A DNA stretch of 5,477 nucleotides from assembly GCA_002345145.1 (NCBI GenBank), contig DDVC01000035.1, forward strand, positions 1 through 5,477. Reading direction: 5' to 3'. Positions 1 to 5,476 of this stretch are shown in pieces. Made by a program: the position numbers and the translations under genes. The DNA comes from Bacteroidetes bacterium UBA2322 (GTDB taxonomy: Bacteria; Bacteroidota; Bacteroidia; Chitinophagales; UBA2359). Below the pieces are notes generated by a model. That model saw only the letters and a program-made list of their open reading frames with translations. It was not told the DNA's origin and searched no databases. Numbering within the stretch: the first letter of the stretch is position 1; each line of letters opens with the position of its first letter.

Positions 1-1
1 G

Positions 2-934
2 TCGGTGCGCGCACCAGTTGCTGGTGCCAAAAACCTGCAACTGCGTGAGTGGCAGGCTTTTCAGCTTACCAACGGACGCTATTTTATTATGGCTGCTATT
101 TACAATGCTAAAAAAATGGCGCTGGCTCAGTTTATTGTTTATGATAAACAAGATAACAAAAAATACAGGTACGAAAAAAAAGTGCCGCCTTTCAGTTTGC
201 ATATAGCTAAGGGGTTGTTTAACAGCCACTCCTATTACCGCAGCCCCAATTTTATGGTTACAGCACATAATAACCTAAAAGATGAACGCATAGAACTAAG
301 CGCTCGGATAAACAACTTTGCCAACCTGCCGCCTTTGAAAGCAAACTTTACCGCATTTCATACCAGCGGACAGGTAGAGCCTATGGTAACGGTAATGCCT
401 TTTGCCCATAACAGAGGTATGTACTCGCACAAATGCCTCATGCCTGCACAGGGCAATTTGGTACTCAACGACGAAACGATAGTGTTTGAAACACACAACA
501 GCGCTATGATAATAGATGACCACAAGGGTTATTACCCCTACCCTACTTGCTATGATTGGGTTACAGCCTTGGGTTACACGGCTAATGGCTCATTGCTGGG
601 TTTTAATTTTACCCATAACCAAGTACTAAACCCCCAAACCTACAACGAAAACTGCCTTTGGAATAATGGTAAAATGCACCCGCTGCCGCCCATTACCATG
701 AAACGACCCAATGGGGTAAAAGGCAAATGGCTTATAACTGATGCCTATGGGCAGGTAAACTTAACCTTTACCCCCGTAGCCCACACATCGGTAAATATAA
801 ACCTGTTGCTATTGGCAAGTCGTTATGAGGGTCCGTATGGGTATTTTTCGGGCAGTATTGTTTTGCCTACCGGCGAGCGCATGGTTATTGATGAGCTTTT
901 TGGTATGGGCGAGCAGTTTTACCTTAGAGCTTAA
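2..934 (+). CDS. DUF2804 family protein, 5'-truncated by the window edge
   Basis: This is the C-terminal part of a DUF2804 (PF10974-type) protein, recognised by its pattern of conserved blocks. Numbering residues from the GTG at position 5, they are: LREW at 13-16; DDHKGYYPYPT at 171-181, followed by a tryptophan-containing stretch; GFNFTHNQ at 199-206 and NENCLW at 214-219; YGQVNLTFTP at 248-257; YGYFSGSIVLPTG at 278-290; and a closing GMGEQF. The frame is open to the left edge (TCG at 2-4), and family members usually carry some 25-35 more residues before the LREW block, so the true start is outside the window and the GTG should not be taken as the start. There is no signal peptide or membrane segment in the visible part. 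The family has no established function; a lipocalin-like beta fold related to CrtC/AttH proteins has been suggested, but nothing here shows a substrate. A hairpin with a T-rich tail follows the stop. I am fairly sure of the family and cannot assign a role. Confidence 0.8.
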   Translation, partial: SVRAPVAGAKNLQLREWQAFQLTNGRYFIMAAIYNAKKMALAQFIVYDKQDNKKYRYEKKVPPFSLHIAKGLFNSHSYYRSPNFMVTAHNNLKDERIELSARINNFANLPPLKANFTAFHTSGQVEPMVTVMPFAHNRGMYSHKCLMPAQGNLVLNDETIVFETHNSAMIIDDHKGYYPYPTCYDWVTALGYTANGSLLGFNFTHNQVLNPQTYNENCLWNNGKMHPLPPITMKRPNGVKGKWLITDAYGQVNLTFTPVAHTSVNINLLLLASRYEGPYGYFSGSIVLPTGERMVIDELFGMGEQFYLRA

Positions 935-952
935 TAATCGGGCAATAAGCAA

Positions 953-990
953 TAAAAACCGGCATCCGGTTATTTCTTCTTTGGTTTTTT
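953..990 (+). terminator. Probable intrinsic terminator after the DUF2804 gene
   Basis: A perfect 6-bp stem, AACCGG (957-962) with CCGGTT (966-971), closes a 3-nt loop. Beyond one A/A mismatch, three more A-T pairs can form (953-955 with 973-975). A T-rich run continues to about 990 and includes seven consecutive T. It lies 19 bp after the stop codon and before the promoter of the next gene, as expected for a transcript end. The stem is short and the T-tract is interrupted (TCTTCTTTGG), so the call is moderate. Confidence 0.5.
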
Positions 991-1011
991 TACCTTCCAA
1001 TGTTTATGCTG

Positions 1012-1041
1012 TTGTATGTTTAGCGCCCTTTTGTATATTTG
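1012..1041 (+). promoter_or_regulatory. Bacteroidota-type promoter of the dynamin-like gene
   Basis: TTG (1012-1014), a 19-bp spacer and TATATTTG (1034-1041) match the TTG-N19-TAnnTTTG arrangement of the Bacteroidota primary sigma factor. Transcription would start a few bases past 1041, giving a leader of roughly 30-35 nt before the ATG at 1081. The element also settles the start codon: the in-frame TTG at 1039 lies inside the -7 box, so it would not be in the transcript. No operator-like repeat is visible around it. Confidence 0.7.
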
Positions 1042-1080
1042 TGCAATTTTGTACTGCAATTCAATCAACATACCCCTATT

Positions 1081-2802
1081 ATGGCTGGAATCATTGACAA
1101 AAATTACGACCATTACATAACTGTTATTGACGACATTTTTAACGACCTCCAACAACTTACCCTTAGCCTTAATAACCAAAAAATGTCGGCAACGGTGGGT
1201 AATATAAGGGGCAGACTGCATGAACCCTTTCTGTTTGTAATTGTGGGCGAGGTAAAAGTGGGTAAAAGCAGTTTTGTAAATGCCCTGCTTCAAACCGATA
1301 AGGAGGTGTGCAAAGTAGCCCCCGACCCCTGTACCGATACTATTCAGCAAATTGTGTATGGCGAGGAAGAGCAAACTATTCAAATTAACGACCACCTGCT
1401 CAAAATTACCCTGCCGGTTGATATTTTGCAAAAAATTGCCATTGTAGATACGCCCGGCACCAATACCATTATTACCCACCACACCGAAATTACCGAAAAA
1501 TTTATTCCGGTTAGCGACCTTATTGTGTTTGTTTTTGAAGCTAAAAATCCTTACCGCCAATCGGCTTGGCAGTTTTTAGATTATATTAGCAACGAGTGGC
1601 GAAAAAAGGTGATTTTTGTGCTGCAACAAGCCGACCTATTGGAGCCCGATGAATTAGAGGTAAACAAAAACGGCGTAGTGCAATACGCCATTAAATACGG
1701 CATCAGCAACCCGCAGGTGTTTACCGTATCGGCTAAAAAAGAGCTGCGCGGATTGCCCGATAGCGGGTTTGACCAAATCCGAGAGTTTATTAGCCACACC
1801 ATTACCGGCGGCAATAACCTGCGCCTCAAAATTAAAAGCCTGCTCGATACTTCTAAAAACGTGATGCACTCCATAGAAGAAGGCATTACTACCACCAAAC
1901 AACAGTTAGATACCGACTCGGCTTTTAGAAATAAGGTAAACTCCCTGCTCGACAGCGCCGCCCTTAAAACCGATAACCAAATTAACAACCTTATTGACCT
2001 GCTTATTAAAGAATACGACAAGGTTACCTCCGATATTCAACGACAGTTTGAACACGGATTGGGCATTTTTACCCTTATCCGAAAATCGTTCCTCTCTATT
2101 TTTAACGAAAAGGAAAGCCTGCGCGAGTGGATTAAAGAATTGGTGCAAAAATTAGAGTACGCCCTAAAACCCGCCCTTGAACGCCGCCTGCGCGAAGGCG
2201 TAATGAATATTGCCGACAGTGTGCGCCAAATGGCAGAAATTATTGATGCCGAAATACGCAAAAACAAGGCTGCCATTAACAGCAACAACGAGGTGTTTAC
2301 TGATATTGCCAATAAACGACAAGATAAATTAGAAAAACTGCACGCCGGTATAGAAACCATTGTTACCGAAGCCGAAGAATACATCAGTAACGATATGTTT
2401 GAAAAAAGCTCTTCGTTAGTGCCCGGCTTGGCTACCGGCGGAAGCATTGCCATTATAGGGGTAATTTTAATGACCGTTACACAAGGCGCTGTTTTAGATA
2501 TTACCGGCGGCATACTCTCTGCCGTAGGTTTGCTGGGCGCCGGCGTAATAACCCTTACCCAACGAAGTAAAATTATTGCCGAGTTTACCGCCGAAATAGA
2601 CAAAGGCAGAGAAAAACTCCGCCATCAAGTAACCGATAAATTAGATACCTACCAAAACGAAGTGCGCACCAAAATAGACAACAATTTCCTTGAGTTTGAC
2701 GCTTTTTTGCATACCCAACAGCAAAAATTTACCCTCCTGCATACCCAATACGACAACATTAAACAAAAATTTTACAAAACTAACAAAGAGTTAGAAATGT
2801 AA
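1081..2802 (+). CDS. Dynamin-like GTPase (bacterial dynamin-like protein)
   Basis: This 573-residue protein is a dynamin-superfamily GTPase (Dynamin_N type), expected to bind and remodel the cytoplasmic membrane in a GTP-dependent way. GTPase motifs in order: G1 GEVKVGKSS (56-64); G2 threonine T85 in PCTDT; G3 DTPG (123-126) after a hydrophobic beta strand; G4 position LQQAD (181-185), where the usual (N/T)KxD is replaced by QQAD; and a G5-like SAKK (217-220) after a beta strand. Residues 245-440 are long, charged and helical, like the bundle/trunk of these proteins. Residues 446-492 form two glycine-rich hydrophobic segments resembling the membrane-inserting paddle of mitofusin/BDLP-type proteins. 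Residues 500-573 return as a helical, coiled-coil-like tail. It is shorter than Nostoc BDLP1 (about 690 residues). The ATG at 1081 is preferred because the upstream TTG at 1039 overlaps the promoter. The leader is A/C-rich with no Shine-Dalgarno sequence. No partner dynamin gene lies beside it, although bacterial dynamins often occur in pairs. Related proteins act in membrane repair, fusion and phage tolerance; which applies here cannot be read from sequence. Confidence 0.9.
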   Translation: MAGIIDKNYDHYITVIDDIFNDLQQLTLSLNNQKMSATVGNIRGRLHEPFLFVIVGEVKVGKSSFVNALLQTDKEVCKVAPDPCTDTIQQIVYGEEEQTIQINDHLLKITLPVDILQKIAIVDTPGTNTIITHHTEITEKFIPVSDLIVFVFEAKNPYRQSAWQFLDYISNEWRKKVIFVLQQADLLEPDELEVNKNGVVQYAIKYGISNPQVFTVSAKKELRGLPDSGFDQIREFISHTITGGNNLRLKIKSLLDTSKNVMHSIEEGITTTKQQLDTDSAFRNKVNSLLDSAALKTDNQINNLIDLLIKEYDKVTSDIQRQFEHGLGIFTLIRKSFLSIFNEKESLREWIKELVQKLEYALKPALERRLREGVMNIADSVRQMAEIIDAEIRKNKAAINSNNEVFTDIANKRQDKLEKLHAGIETIVTEAEEYISNDMFEKSSSLVPGLATGGSIAIIGVILMTVTQGAVLDITGGILSAVGLLGAGVITLTQRSKIIAEFTAEIDKGREKLRHQVTDKLDTYQNEVRTKIDNNFLEFDAFLHTQQQKFTLLHTQYDNIKQKFYKTNKELEM

Positions 2803-2803
2803 A

Positions 2804-2821
2804 TTAGGGGTTAGGGGTTAG
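2804..2821 (+). repeat. TTAGGGG heptamer tandem repeat
   Basis: Two full copies of TTAGGGG (2804-2810, 2811-2817) and a partial TTAG (2818-2821) begin one base after the stop codon of the dynamin-like gene. The unit resembles a telomere repeat, but with under three copies in a bacterial intergenic gap it is better read as a short-sequence repeat. It marks the left border of the decayed four-helix-bundle gene. Confidence 0.75.
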
Positions 2822-2847
2822 TAAAAATTTAAGCAGCAGGAAAGAAA

Positions 2848-3046
2848 GTAATAGCACAGAAAAGAGTTTTGCTTTTGCAGTGCGGGTAGAGAACTGCTTG
2901 CAGCCACAGGATTTCTCACCAAACAAGAATTTGAAAACATAAACGATGATGCCGCAGAGCTAATAAAAATCATAACTACCATCTTTAAAAACACCAAACA
3001 AAACCTAATCACTTTTCACTTTTCACTCATAACTCATAACTCATAA
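2848..3046 (+). pseudogene. Remnant of a four-helix-bundle (S23/IVS-type) protein gene
   Basis: Three pieces of the Bacteroidota four-helix-bundle family (PF05635/TIGR02436 type, also found in 23S rRNA intervening sequences) lie in order but in three frames. Piece 1 (2848-2862) reads VIAQK. Piece 2 (2862-2888) reads KSFAFAVRV, the typical first-helix motif. Piece 3 (2888-3046) reads through ELLAATGFLTKQEF, ENINDDAAEL and KNTKQNL, matching the last two helices, then continues into the heptamer repeats and stops at TAA 3044-3046. About 60 or more residues of the middle (rest of helix 1, helix 2, start of helix 3) are missing between pieces 2 and 3, and no start codon is left. The intact family is about 115-125 residues. 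A sequencing error could explain one frame change but not the deletion. The C-terminal piece is a confident match and the N-terminal pieces are shorter but in the expected order. The intact proteins have no clear biochemical role. No functional product is expected. Confidence 0.75.
3011..3028 (+). repeat. ACTTTTC heptamer tandem repeat
   Basis: ACTTTTC occurs at 3011-3017 and 3018-3024, followed by a partial copy (ACTC, 3025-3028) that merges into the next repeat. It overlaps the 3' end of the four-helix-bundle remnant, where it is read as TFHFSL. It has the same 7-bp period as the repeats on either side but a different unit. Confidence 0.7.
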
Positions 3047-3061
3047 CTCATAACTCATAAC
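3027..3061 (+). repeat. Five perfect TCATAAC heptamer repeats
   Basis: Five exact head-to-tail copies of TCATAAC (3027-3033, 3034-3040, 3041-3047, 3048-3054, 3055-3061) end 22 bp before the transporter's ATG. The unit contains TAA and is 7 bp long, so the array puts a stop in every frame of the + strand within 21 bp. Copy number is likely to vary between strains by slippage. Its place in the presumed leader of the transporter gene means such change could alter promoter spacing or leader length, but no promoter motif is recognisable here. Confidence 0.9.
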
Positions 3062-3083
3062 TAACAACCAACAACTAATAAAC

Positions 3084-4391
3084 ATGCAAACAAAACCGGC
3101 GCTTAGTTTTTGGCAAATCTGGAACATGAGTTTCGGATTTCTTGGTATTCAGTTTGGCTTTGCCCTACAAAACAGCAATGTAAGCCGTATTTTTCAGACC
3201 CTTGGAGCTAAAATGGACGATTTACCCATTTTATGGATTGCCGCACCCCTTACCGGCTTGCTGGTGCAACCCATAATAGGTTATCTTAGCGACCGAACCT
3301 GGCACCCAACCCTTGGCAGAAGGCGACCCTTCTTTTTACTGGGCGCTATACTCGCCGCACTTTCGCTAACCATTATTCCTAACTCACCCGCCCTATGGAT
3401 TGCCGTATTGATGCTATGGATAATGGACACATCCTTTAATATAGCCATGGAACCCTTCCGCGCTTTTGTAGGTGATAAACTGCCCGATGAGCAGCGTACC
3501 GCCGGTTTTGCCATGCAAAGTTTTTTTATAGGCGTAGGCGCAGTAGCAGGGTCTATTTTACCCTACGTTTTTACCAACTACCTCCACATTAGCAACGAAG
3601 CCCCCGAAGGCATTATTCCGCCATCGGTAAAATACTCTTTTTATGTAGGAGCTATTGCCTTTTTAATAGCCGTTTTGTGGACGGTTTACAGCTCAACAGA
3701 GTATCCGCCCGATGAAACCGAAAAAACCAATCAGCCCAAAGGCGGCGTAACGCACATGTTTACCGAAATTTACGAAGGCTTGTTTCAGATGCCTAAAACC
3801 ATGAAACAACTTGCCATAGTACAATTTTTTTCGTGGTTTGCCCTTTTTGCCATGTGGATTTACACCACCGCCGCCGTTACCAAACACATTTACGGCTCTA
3901 CCGATACCGGTTCTGCCATTTACAATGAAGGCGCAAACTGGGTAGGCATTTGTTTTGCCGTTTACAATGGCGTAGCAGCCTTGGTGGCTTGGATAATTCC
4001 GCCCTTAGCCCAATATACCAACCGCCGAATAGCACACCTCATCTGCCTGTTTTTGGGTGGACTTGGTTTAGCTTCTATCTTTTTTATTTCCAATCCTCAA
4101 CTGCTCCTTGTTTCTATGATAGGCGTGGGTGCCGCATGGGCAAGCATTTTATCTATGCCTTATGCCATACTCTCAGGCTCCCTGCCCGCCGAAAAAATGG
4201 GTTATTTTATGGGCGTATTTAACTTCTTTATTGTAATACCCCAAATAGTGGCTGCCTCCATTTTAGGTTTTATGGTTAAACATTTATTTGGCAGCGACCC
4301 CATTTACGCCTTGCTCGTAGGCGGTGTAAGCATGTTTGCCGCCGGATTACTCACCCTTCTGGTAGAAGACAAAGCCGAGCAAAAAGCATAA
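3084..4391 (+). CDS. MFS sugar transporter, SLC45-like
   Basis: This 435-residue, 12-helix inner-membrane transporter of the major facilitator superfamily resembles the SLC45/sucrose-maltose carriers, which move a sugar with protons. The best markers are GYLSDRTWHPTLGRRRPF (66-83), the loop 2-3 signature with the GRRRPF form typical of SLC45, and DTSFNIAMEPFRAFVGD (115-131) in and after helix 4, with D115, N119, P124 and R126. Another is QFFSWFALFAMWIYTT (247-262) in helix 7. Approximate helices: 9-28, 46-66, 80-98, 103-121, 141-161, 184-203, 242-262, 285-305, 314-334, 339-361, 373-396 and 406-426. A charged cytoplasmic loop (204-241) divides the two halves. The length is normal and nothing is broken. 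The ATG sits after an A/C-rich leader with no Shine-Dalgarno sequence. In Bacteroidota such carriers often sit with alpha-glucosidase or maltose genes, but none is in the window, so the sugar is unknown. A strong terminator follows 29 bp after the stop. Confidence 0.88.
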   Translation: MQTKPALSFWQIWNMSFGFLGIQFGFALQNSNVSRIFQTLGAKMDDLPILWIAAPLTGLLVQPIIGYLSDRTWHPTLGRRRPFFLLGAILAALSLTIIPNSPALWIAVLMLWIMDTSFNIAMEPFRAFVGDKLPDEQRTAGFAMQSFFIGVGAVAGSILPYVFTNYLHISNEAPEGIIPPSVKYSFYVGAIAFLIAVLWTVYSSTEYPPDETEKTNQPKGGVTHMFTEIYEGLFQMPKTMKQLAIVQFFSWFALFAMWIYTTAAVTKHIYGSTDTGSAIYNEGANWVGICFAVYNGVAALVAWIIPPLAQYTNRRIAHLICLFLGGLGLASIFFISNPQLLLVSMIGVGAAWASILSMPYAILSGSLPAEKMGYFMGVFNFFIVIPQIVAASILGFMVKHLFGSDPIYALLVGGVSMFAAGLLTLLVEDKAEQKA

Positions 4392-4420
4392 GCCCCTACC
4401 CTGCCCCATTTTAACCCCCA

Positions 4421-4459
4421 AAACATTACAGGCTACCGCCGCCTGTAATGTTTTTTTTT
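4421..4459 (+). terminator. Strong intrinsic terminator of the transporter gene
   Basis: A perfect 13-bp stem is formed by AAACATTACAGGC (4421-4433) and GCCTGTAATGTTT (4441-4453) around a 7-nt loop (4434-4440). Nine uninterrupted T follow the outer G (4451-4459), the first three lying within the stem. This is a textbook rho-independent terminator and separates the transporter transcript from the VIT gene. On the minus strand the tail has only four T, so it is chiefly one-directional. Confidence 0.92.
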
Positions 4460-4514
4460 CCACCCGGTCATCAAATAACCCTATGACAAAAGAGTAGAAC
4501 AAAAGATTAGGGTG

Positions 4515-4522
4515 TACTTTTG
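4515..4522 (+). promoter_or_regulatory. Possible -7 promoter element of the VIT gene
   Basis: TACTTTTG fits the Bacteroidota TAnnTTTG box and lies between the upstream terminator and the VIT gene, where a promoter is required. There is no TTG about 19 bp upstream (4493-4495 is AGT), so the promoter would be weak or activator-dependent. It implies a leader of about 95 nt carrying the inverted repeats at 4543-4552 and 4577-4600. Confidence 0.45.
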
Positions 4523-4542
4523 TATCTGTTTTGAAAAATACC

Positions 4543-4552
4543 ACTAATTAGT
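4543..4552. promoter_or_regulatory. Perfect 10-bp palindrome, candidate operator
   Basis: ACTAATTAGT is a perfect palindrome about 20 bp downstream of the -7 box and 73 bp before the VIT start codon. The position would suit a repressor site. No known metal-regulator box is clearly matched, and a palindrome of this size in AT-rich DNA can occur by chance. Confidence 0.25.
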
Positions 4553-4576
4553 AAGCAACAATTGCGGCAACTGTGC

Positions 4577-4600
4577 ATAACTACCCGCGTTGGCAGTTAT
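4577..4600 (+). promoter_or_regulatory. Leader hairpin before the VIT gene
   Basis: ATAACTACC (4577-4585) and GGCAGTTAT (4592-4600) form a 9-bp stem with one A/C mismatch around a 6-nt loop, ending 25 bp before the ATG. A competing 5-bp pairing exists between AACTG (4569-4573) and CAGTT (4594-4598), so two mutually exclusive folds can be drawn. There is no T-tract, so it is not a terminator. It could be a leader structure or a leftover of an inserted repeat. It matches no riboswitch class that I recognise. Confidence 0.35.
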
Positions 4601-4625
4601 TTGAAAGACAAACAAACAACAAAAA

Positions 4626-5327
4626 ATGGTAACCATTGACAACTACTTAGACAGTCATTACATACACCGAAGCAATTGGTTAAGAGCAGCCGTTTTGGGA
4701 GCAAATGACGGAATCATCTCCATTTCAAGCCTTGCAATTGGCGTTGCCACCGCAAGCGCCACCAGAGACCCCATTCTTTTAGCCACTATTGCAGGTTTGG
4801 TTGCAGGCGCATTATCTATGGCAGCAGGCGAATATGTATCGGTAAGTTCACAAACCGACATTGAACAAGCCGACATTGAAAGAGAAAAACAAGAACTTGA
4901 AAAAATGCCCGATGTTGAACTAAATATACTTGCGCAGATTTATGAAAAAAGGGGGCTTAAAAAAGAAACGGCGCTACAAGTTGCAAAAGAATTAACAAAA
5001 GCAGATGCCCTGGCAACACATATCCGCGATGAATTGGGAATAAACGAATTAAGTCAGGCAAAACCACTGCAAGCAGCATTTGCATCGGGTGCAGCCTTTA
5101 CAGTAGGCGGGCTTTTGCCGTTATTGGTAACAATTTTTGCACCTGTTTCAAAAATGGAATACTTCCTCTATGGCTTTACCATCCTATCGCTCATAGTGCT
5201 TGGAGCAGTTTCTGCAAAAACAGGAGGTTCAAGTATTAGCAAGGCAGTACTACGAATTGTAATTTGGGGAACCATTGCAATGGGTTTATCTGCTGTGGTA
5301 GGATACATTTTTGGCGTTAATGTATAA
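4626..5327 (+). CDS. VIT1/CCC1-family iron/manganese transporter
   Basis: This 233-residue membrane protein belongs to the VIT/CCC1 family (PF01988), which moves Fe2+ or Mn2+ out of the cytoplasm, probably in exchange for protons. The signature is clear: WLRAAVLGANDGIIS (18-32), with D28 in helix 1, and AGLVAGALSMAAGEYVSVSS (56-75), with M65 and E69 in helix 2. A cytoplasmic helical domain rich in acidic residues follows (E80, E85, E87, E90, E92), which in plant VIT1 gathers metal ions. Five helices fit approximately 20-42, 49-72, 148-171, 176-197 and 205-230. Length and composition are normal for bacterial members. The ATG follows an A-rich leader (AACAAACAACAAAAA) without Shine-Dalgarno. 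It is a single-gene unit between a terminator and a gene-poor end. Alanine is encoded by GCA in 22 of 32 cases against 2 of 31 in the dynamin-like gene, suggesting a different origin. Iron detoxification is the likely job; metal specificity cannot be read from sequence. Confidence 0.93.
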   Translation: MVTIDNYLDSHYIHRSNWLRAAVLGANDGIISISSLAIGVATASATRDPILLATIAGLVAGALSMAAGEYVSVSSQTDIEQADIEREKQELEKMPDVELNILAQIYEKRGLKKETALQVAKELTKADALATHIRDELGINELSQAKPLQAAFASGAAFTVGGLLPLLVTIFAPVSKMEYFLYGFTILSLIVLGAVSAKTGGSSISKAVLRIVIWGTIAMGLSAVVGYIFGVNV

Positions 5328-5341
5328 CCGCTAATTTTAAC

Positions 5342-5362
5342 TAAGTGGTAAATCACTTACCA
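5342..5362. other. Two overlapping, mutually exclusive small hairpins after the VIT gene
   Basis: TAAGTG (5342-5347) pairs with CACTTA (5354-5359), while TGGTAA (5346-5351) pairs with TTACCA (5357-5362). Each stem is 6 bp and they share bases, so only one can form. No T-tract follows on either strand, so this is not a good intrinsic terminator, although it sits 14 bp after the stop codon. It may be a weak transcript end or nothing. Confidence 0.25.
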
Positions 5363-5413
5363 ATCAATTTGCCCATTGTTGGGGTAATTGTTTTGTGTTT
5401 GTGGTAATCTATT

Positions 5414-5476
5414 TTAATTAACCCTTGGCTTTACCCGGTTCGGCTGCTGTTGCTTTTTAACCCACTTTCCGCACCC
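5414..5476 (-). CDS. Possible C-terminal end of a minus-strand gene entering from the right
   Basis: On the minus strand a frame is open from the right edge for 20 codons to a TAA at 5416-5414, reading GCGKWVKKQQQ then PNRVKPRVN. The lysine, glutamine and arginine-rich composition resembles the basic tails of many RNA-binding or ribosome-associated proteins, and a convergent gene would fit the gap after the VIT gene. Twenty open codons are weak evidence and no family is recognised. Confidence 0.2.
   Translation of the reverse strand, partial: GCGKWVKKQQQPNRVKPRVN

Noticed and set aside
825..1097. 90-codon plus-strand frame bridging the DUF2804 end and the dynamin-like start
   Set aside because: It overlaps two real genes in another frame and runs through the terminator and promoter; its hydrophobic residues come from the T-rich sequence there.
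970..1560. 196-codon minus-strand open frame opposite the start of the dynamin-like gene
   Set aside because: It lies antisense to the GTPase core, whose protein motifs are unambiguous; its translation is low-complexity and matches no family. It is a shadow of the real gene.
2037..2603. 188-codon minus-strand open frame within the dynamin-like gene
   Set aside because: The translation is serine- and isoleucine-rich with no domain, as expected from reading the reverse of a gene with strong codon bias.
2804..2821. Telomere or G-quadruplex from TTAGGGG repeats
   Set aside because: There are only two GGGG runs, too few for an intramolecular quadruplex, and the location inside a gene-dense bacterial region does not fit a chromosome end.
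2818..3012. 64-codon minus-strand open frame in the gap before the transporter
   Set aside because: The plus strand of the same bases encodes recognisable four-helix-bundle pieces, while the minus-strand translation matches nothing and lacks a promoter.
3011..3061. CRISPR array suggested by regular repeats
   Set aside because: The repeats are contiguous 7-mers with no spacers, so they are simple tandem repeats.
4575..4603. Integron attC-like site suggested by GCATAAC and GTTATTT in inverted order
   Set aside because: The two boxes are within a 29-bp span, too short for attC. They deviate from the RYYYAAC/GTTRRRY consensus, and no integrase or cassette array is present.
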